This document shows positions 7,193 through 10,883 of a stretch of 10,883 nt of DNA, piece by piece. The DNA comes from Deferribacterales bacterium UBA4806 (lineage in GTDB: Bacteria > Chrysiogenota > Deferribacteres > Deferribacterales > UBA228), in the NCBI GenBank assembly GCA_002402635.1, contig DHGE01000043.1:330-11212 (forward strand), read 5' to 3'. A model generated the notes under the pieces. That model was not told the DNA's origin. It made no database searches and was given only the letters and a program-made list of their open reading frames with translations. The first letter of the stretch is position 1; each line of letters starts with the position of its first letter. Position numbers and translations under genes: made by a program.

Positions 7193-7222
7193 TTGACAAA
7201 GTTGGTATACTTACGATATGAT
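7193..7222 (+). promoter_or_regulatory. Sigma-70-type promoter of the alcohol dehydrogenase gene
   Basis: TTGACA at 7193-7198 is a consensus -35 box. TATGAT at 7217-7222 is a five-of-six match to the -10 consensus, and the spacer is 18 nt. Transcription would start near 7229, giving a leader of about 40 nt before the ATG at 7269. The promoter lies downstream of the repeat junction, so the gene has its own transcription independent of the efflux operon. Confidence 0.65.
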
Positions 7223-7268
7223 CATATTAAAATAACGTTTTGATACTATAAATAAATGAGGTAAACAG

Positions 7269-8498
7269 ATGAAAAATAATATTGGGTTTGAAGATGTTAT
7301 GAAAGTAAACTATAATCATGTTTTTACTATTCAGCCTGCAAGACCTGTAACATATTTTGGTGTCGGTGCAATTAAAAAAATTGATGATATAGCCAAGTCT
7401 TTGGTTGAAAAAGATCTGGATAATTTAATAATTGTTACCGATCCCACAATATGGAAAGCAACAAATGTAGAACAATTTATTAAGCCTGCATTAGAAAATA
7501 ATAAAATACGATATACTATTTATGACAAGGTTAGACCAAATCCAACCTATGAATCATGCGATGAACTAGCTTCTCTAGCAAAAAATCTAGGTGCAAAGGT
7601 ACTCCTAAGTGTGGGAGGAGGCAGTCATACTGACACAGCCAAAACAGCTGCAGCACTTGTAAAATACCCCCAATCAAATGCTAAGCAATTATATGAAGAA
7701 ATAATTATGATCAATGATGCAATACCACTCGTTTGTATTAATACTACTCATGGAACAGGTTCAGAAGTTGACAATTTTGCAGTTGCACAATCAGATGGTG
7801 GTTACAAGCCATTAATAGCTGGACCAGCATTATATCCAATGTATACAATTGAAGACCCCACCTTGACATTAACTCTTCCAAAAAAACAGATAATCTCAAC
7901 TAGCTTAGATGCATTTAACCACAGTTTTGAAGCTGCTACAACAAAAACAAGAAATCCATATAGTGCTATGTTATCAGAAACAGCTATAAGACTTGTCGCT
8001 AAATGGATTTATGTAGCAAATTTAGAGCCAGAAAACGTTATTCCAAGGTACTGGCTTATGTATGCATCTATTCTTGGTGGCATATCTTTTGATATAGGGT
8101 TACTACATCTAACGCACGCTCTTGAACATCCTATTAGTGCTTTAAATCCAAAAGCTGTTCACGGTATTGGACTCACCTCAATATTCCCTGCTGTATTAAA
8201 TGTAACTTATAAGGTCTTTCCAGAATTATCAGCGAAACTTCTTTCCCCCATAATACCTGAATTAGAAGGTGTTGTAGGGGAAGCAGAATATGCAGAAAAG
8301 AAAATTGAGCAATGGTTTTTTGATTTGGGTGCTACTGAAAAATTAGGAGATCTCGGATTTAAAAATAGTGATCTACCAAAACTTGTTGAAAATGCAATGA
8401 CTTCTCCAATGAGCAAAATTCTTTTTGATTATGCTCCTGTTGAAGTAAATGAAAGTTTAGTAAAAACAATATTTGAAAGGTCATTATCAAGAAGATAA
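7269..8498 (+). CDS. Iron-containing alcohol dehydrogenase
   Basis: 409 residues, typical length for group III (Fe-type) dehydrogenases, which interconvert alcohols and aldehydes or ketones with NAD(P)H in the cytoplasm. The N-terminal domain has the nucleotide-binding GGGSHTDTAK (116-125). HGTGSEVDNFAV (161-172) corresponds to the conserved GTGSEVT segment. Metal ligands are Asp214 and His218 in SLDAFNHSFEA, His283 in LTHALEHP and His298 in AVHGIG, with the conserved His287 also present. The interval between His283 and His298 is 15 residues, against 14 in FucO, a small family variation. Start at ATG 7269, with GAGG at 7258-7261 seven nt upstream; Met11 is a less likely alternative. The gene stands alone with its own promoter. 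The substrate cannot be read from the sequence; butanol/propanediol-type or methanol dehydrogenase-like enzymes are all possible. Confidence 0.92.
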   Translation: MKNNIGFEDVMKVNYNHVFTIQPARPVTYFGVGAIKKIDDIAKSLVEKDLDNLIIVTDPTIWKATNVEQFIKPALENNKIRYTIYDKVRPNPTYESCDELASLAKNLGAKVLLSVGGGSHTDTAKTAAALVKYPQSNAKQLYEEIIMINDAIPLVCINTTHGTGSEVDNFAVAQSDGGYKPLIAGPALYPMYTIEDPTLTLTLPKKQIISTSLDAFNHSFEAATTKTRNPYSAMLSETAIRLVAKWIYVANLEPENVIPRYWLMYASILGGISFDIGLLHLTHALEHPISALNPKAVHGIGLTSIFPAVLNVTYKVFPELSAKLLSPIIPELEGVVGEAEYAEKKIEQWFFDLGATEKLGDLGFKNSDLPKLVENAMTSPMSKILFDYAPVEVNESLVKTIFERSLSRR

Positions 8499-8641
8499 TA
8501 TTATTTAGACTAAACTGAATATTTATATTATTAGGTACCTTTCAAAGTTTTGTGTCAGTCTGGTATAGTATAACAAATATAAGGCTTTTGTAAAATACAA
8601 TAACTATTAAATTATTTACTTTTCTATGAGATCTATTGTAA

Positions 8642-8673
8642 CTTGACAAACTTGGGTTAAGTTGGCTGTCAAG
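8642..8673 (-). terminator. Hairpin between convergent genes; possible terminator of importer operon
   Basis: CTTGACAAACTT (8642-8653) pairs with AAGTT...TGTCAAG (8659-8673), with loop GGGTT and a 3-nt bulge (GGC). It lies 11 nt past the permease stop on the minus strand. No strong T-run follows in either direction, so termination is only suggested. The left arm and loop also make up the 16-bp inverted match to 181-196, so this may instead be a mobile-element end. Confidence 0.35.
8643..8658 (-). repeat. Inverted copy of the repeat end (16 bp)
   Basis: The reverse complement of this stretch, AACCCAAGTTTGTCAA, is identical to 181-196. It also matches 7028-7041 over 14 bases with one mismatch. 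After that the three copies diverge, apart from a loosely similar AGTTAC. As an inverted partner of both direct copies it could be the opposite terminal repeat of the same kind of element. Confidence 0.5.
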
Positions 8674-8683
8674 AATATTCTAA

Positions 8684-9496
8684 CTATTTCTTGGGATCAA
8701 GAATATCCCTTAAAGACTCTCCAAGCATATTGAAGGCCAAGACTGTCAAAAAAATGGCAACCCCTGGGAAAAAGGAAAGCCACCAGGCAAACATTATATA
8801 ATCTTTTCCTGACGTTAAAATATTCCCCCACGATGGAGTGGGAGGTTGTACCCCTAACCCTAAAAAACTCAGAGACGATTCAATAATTATAGCTGATGAG
8901 ATTCCCAGAACTGCAGATACAAATATTGGAGAAAATACATTGGGCAATATATATTTAAATATTATTACAATGTTGTTAAGTCCTTGCACCTTTGCTGCTA
9001 TTATAAAATCCCTCTCTTTAATAGAAAGTGTTTCAGCTCTTATAACCCTCGTCACACCCATCCAACTTGTAAGACCTATAACCACCATAACATTCATTAT
9101 TGAAGGTTCTAAAAAAGCTATCACTGATAATACCAGAAAAAAAACAGGGAAACAGAGCATAATATCTACAAACCTCATTATAACAGCATCAATAATCCCT
9201 TTGAAATATCCTGCAATTAGACCCAAAATGGTGCCTATAGAAATTGATATAAACACAGCTATAAAACTTACGAGTAGTGACACTCTGCCACCATAGATTA
9301 CCCTTGCAAAGACATCTCTGCCTAACTCATCAGTTCCAAAAAAATGCTGCCCTGATGGAGGCAATAATATCTCACTCATATTAATATGGGTCGGATCATA
9401 TATACTTATAAAGGGTGCAAATATTGAGAGAAGGATAAATAACAGTATAATAAAAAGACTTATATATAAAAAAAGGTTTTTCTTAGAAAAATACAT
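8684..9496 (-). CDS. Peptide/nickel-type ABC transporter permease, DppC/OppC family
   Basis: 270 residues, inner-membrane subunit of an ABC importer for peptides or related solutes. It has an N-terminal TM (about 10-30), then the OppC-type signature FGTDELGRDVFARVIYGG (53-70). A multi-span permease domain follows, with the ATPase-contact EAA loop at about 163-191 (DFIIAAKVQGLNNIVIIF). The motif SFLGLGVQPPTPSWG (210-224) and the ending ESLRDILDPKK are diagnostic of DppC/OppC proteins. The protein is full length. It starts 4 nt after the stop of the DppB-type gene without an obvious ribosome site, so coupled translation is likely. No ATPase gene (DppD/DppF type) follows; the strand switches to the dehydrogenase region within 190 nt. 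Specificity (peptide, nickel, glutathione) cannot be decided from this sequence. Confidence 0.92.
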   Translation of the reverse strand: MYFSKKNLFLYISLFIILLFILLSIFAPFISIYDPTHINMSEILLPPSGQHFFGTDELGRDVFARVIYGGRVSLLVSFIAVFISISIGTILGLIAGYFKGIIDAVIMRFVDIMLCFPVFFLVLSVIAFLEPSIMNVMVVIGLTSWMGVTRVIRAETLSIKERDFIIAAKVQGLNNIVIIFKYILPNVFSPIFVSAVLGISSAIIIESSLSFLGLGVQPPTPSWGNILTSGKDYIMFAWWLSFFPGVAIFLTVLAFNMLGESLRDILDPKK

Positions 9497-9500
9497 AAAG

Positions 9501-10472
9501 CTATAATCTTACTCTTGGATCAACTATCATATATAAAAGATCAGCTATTAAATTCCCTATTAATGTCAAAAAAGCCCCTATAACTAATATACCCATAATA
9601 GTAGGGTAATCCCTCATCATAACAGATTGATAAAAAAGCTGCCCCATACCTGGCAAACTGAATATTGATTCAAAAATTACACTGCCACCGATGAGTGCCG
9701 GTATAGACAAACCAATGATTGTTATTATAGGAAGCAAGCTATTTCTTAAGGCATGGTTGAAGAGGATGCTTCTTTCAGGTAGTCCCCTGGCTCTTGTAGC
9801 TTCTATAAAGTCTTCTGATAACACGTCAAGGGTGCTGTTTCTGGCAAACCTACTGATTCCTGCTAAACTCGAAAAAACAGATAACGTAACGGGCATAATA
9901 GAATGTTTCCCAATATCTATGATTTTGCCTGCAAATGAAAGGCTTTCAAAATTATATGAATGAATACCAGAAATAGGCAATACTCCTAAAACAACTCCAA
10001 AATAATACATACATAACAGTGCCAACCAGAAAGAAGGTATTGCAAATCCAATAAAAACAAAAAACGTAGTAACTTTATCAAATAATGTATTTGCATAATA
10101 TGCCGAAAAAACACCTAAGGGGATGGCAATCAAAAACATCAAAATTAAAGCACTTATATTTAAATATAATGTTAAAGGCAGCCTTTCAAATATTTTATCC
10201 AGAACAGGGCGTCTATCCTGCGAAAAGGAATTACCAAAATCTAACATAATAAATTTTTTCAACCATATAAGGTACTGAATATGCAAAGGCTTATCTAAGT
10301 TATACATTTTTCGAAATTTCTCTCTTGCCATTTCTGATGCTTTTGGGTTTAAAGCAGTCAGAACGTCTGTAGGCTCACCAGGAGAGAGATGTATGACAAT
10401 AAAACATATAAGTGTAATGCCTAATAGTAATGGAATTAAACCAATTAGCCTGATAAGAATATATGAGGACAT
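9501..10472 (-). CDS. Peptide/nickel-type ABC transporter permease, DppB/OppB family
   Basis: 323 residues, the partner permease that pairs with the DppC-type protein to form the membrane channel. TM1 (about 7-29) leads into HLSPGEPTD (28-36), a conserved N-terminal feature of the family. MLDFGNSF (76-83) precedes TM2 (about 98-120). The EAA loop is at 221-250 (DFIEATRARGLPERSILFNH). FESIFSLPGMGQLF (267-280) and the ending YMIVDPRVRL are classic DppB signatures. ATG at 10472 lies 6 nt after the stop of the binding-protein gene. No clear Shine-Dalgarno is seen, consistent with translational coupling in one operon with the genes on either side. Confidence 0.93.
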   Translation of the reverse strand: MSSYILIRLIGLIPLLLGITLICFIVIHLSPGEPTDVLTALNPKASEMAREKFRKMYNLDKPLHIQYLIWLKKFIMLDFGNSFSQDRRPVLDKIFERLPLTLYLNISALILMFLIAIPLGVFSAYYANTLFDKVTTFFVFIGFAIPSFWLALLCMYYFGVVLGVLPISGIHSYNFESLSFAGKIIDIGKHSIMPVTLSVFSSLAGISRFARNSTLDVLSEDFIEATRARGLPERSILFNHALRNSLLPIITIIGLSIPALIGGSVIFESIFSLPGMGQLFYQSVMMRDYPTIMGILVIGAFLTLIGNLIADLLYMIVDPRVRL

Positions 10473-10478
10473 AACTAA

Positions 10479-10883
10479 TCAGGGCATATATTTATAAATT
10501 CTTTTCGTTTCAGGGACAAACCACTCTTCAATATTATACTTTATTCCAGCTGGAGCGGGCTTTATATTTTCAAATCTTTTATGAATTGCCACCAATGCAT
10601 CGGGAATATATAAAAACGTGTAGGGTTGTTCTTCAGCTAATATTTCCTGTATTTTAAAATATATCTCTCTTCGCTTTGCTTTATCAAGGGTTTCTCTCCC
10701 CTTTTCAATTAGACTATCAAGTTCAGGATTTTCATAACATGTAAAATTAAGTCCGCCCTCTTTACAACGGCTTGAATGCCAGACATCATACAAATCCGGA
10801 TCCACAACAATGTTCCACCCTAAAACGACAGCATCAAAATTTCTTTTATTTATATATTCATTAATAAATGTAGCCCATTCAAG
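10479..10883 (-). CDS. Family 5 extracellular solute-binding protein, C-terminal part (5' end outside window)
   Basis: The last 134 residues of a periplasmic peptide/nickel-binding protein (SBP_bac_5, DppA/OppA type). The frame is open through the right edge: upstream of the internal GTG at 10803-10805 it reads FDAVVLGWNIVVDPDLYDVW, which is family sequence, so that GTG is not the start. Typical features are the GW..DPDLYDVWHSS segment, GLNFTCYENPELDSLIEKG, a helix with RREIYFKIQEILAEEQPYTFLYIPD, and a short charged tail. Two cysteines (SSRCKEGG, NFTCYENP) could form a disulfide after export. It delivers substrate to the two permeases encoded directly downstream. Confidence 0.9.
   Translation of the reverse strand, partial: LEWATFINEYINKRNFDAVVLGWNIVVDPDLYDVWHSSRCKEGGLNFTCYENPELDSLIEKGRETLDKAKRREIYFKIQEILAEEQPYTFLYIPDALVAIHKRFENIKPAPAGIKYNIEEWFVPETKRIYKYMP

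Noticed and set aside
7131..7244. Open run of about 37 codons reading HEGVGIVDAVRAGIIYL and so on
   Set aside because: It is preceded by a stop, has no start codon with a ribosome site, overlaps the strong promoter at 7193-7222 and matches no family that I recognise.
8497..8523. AATATT...AATATT hairpin just after the dehydrogenase stop as a terminator
   Set aside because: The stem is only six A-T pairs plus a weak inner stem, with no T-run behind it; too weak to support.
8838..9296. 152-codon plus-strand open frame opposite the DppC-type permease gene
   Set aside because: It lies entirely within, and antisense to, a well-supported permease gene and has a composition typical of a shadow frame.
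9691..9963. 90-codon plus-strand open frame opposite the DppB-type permease gene
   Set aside because: Shadow of the permease coding sequence; no ribosome site and no family resemblance.

Overview
The window is strongly A+T-rich chromosomal-type DNA from a Gram-negative (diderm) bacterium: it encodes an outer-membrane TolC-type channel, a periplasmic adaptor and an inner-membrane RND pump. The low GC, the codon use and this gene mix would fit an anaerobic or microaerophilic lineage such as Deferribacterota, Campylobacterota or a low-GC Desulfurella/Hippea-like group. That placement is inference; no rRNA or other marker gene is present.

Layout. (1) 1-727 has no recognisable gene. It carries a 38-bp repeat (186-223), then a dense series of six hairpins (273-604), then the leader of the first operon. 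(2) 728-6575 is a tightly packed, apparently complete Cu(I)/Ag(I) efflux operon on the plus strand. It encodes a small secreted YtkA/FixH-like protein with a methionine ladder, a CusC-like outer-membrane factor, a CusB-like adaptor and a CusA-like RND pump. The last three genes overlap or nearly overlap, and CusA keeps all three substrate methionines known from E. coli. (3) 6586-7030 is a decayed 5' part of an O-acetylhomoserine sulfhydrylase gene (metY). It has about six frameshifts and is cut off exactly where a second copy of the 38-bp repeat begins (7031-7068). (4) 7193-8498 is a single-gene unit: a good sigma-70-type promoter and an intact iron-containing alcohol dehydrogenase. (5) 8642-8673 is a hairpin that contains a 16-bp inverted match to the end of the first repeat. 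(6) 8684-10883 on the minus strand is part of a peptide/nickel-type ABC importer operon: the 3' end of the substrate-binding protein gene, then DppB-type and DppC-type permease genes. No ATPase genes follow the permeases.

How it works together. The first operon should move monovalent copper or silver from periplasm and cytoplasm across the outer membrane as a CusCBA-type tripartite pump. The YtkA-like protein probably binds metal in the periplasm, possibly in place of CusF. The alcohol dehydrogenase and the importer look functionally unrelated to it. The broken metY and the repeats at three junctions suggest that the segment was assembled by rearrangement around a mobile-element end sequence. 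I found no complete transposase, CRISPR array, tRNA or rRNA. I saw no clear novel multi-gene system; the most unusual items are the hairpin cluster and the junction repeats.
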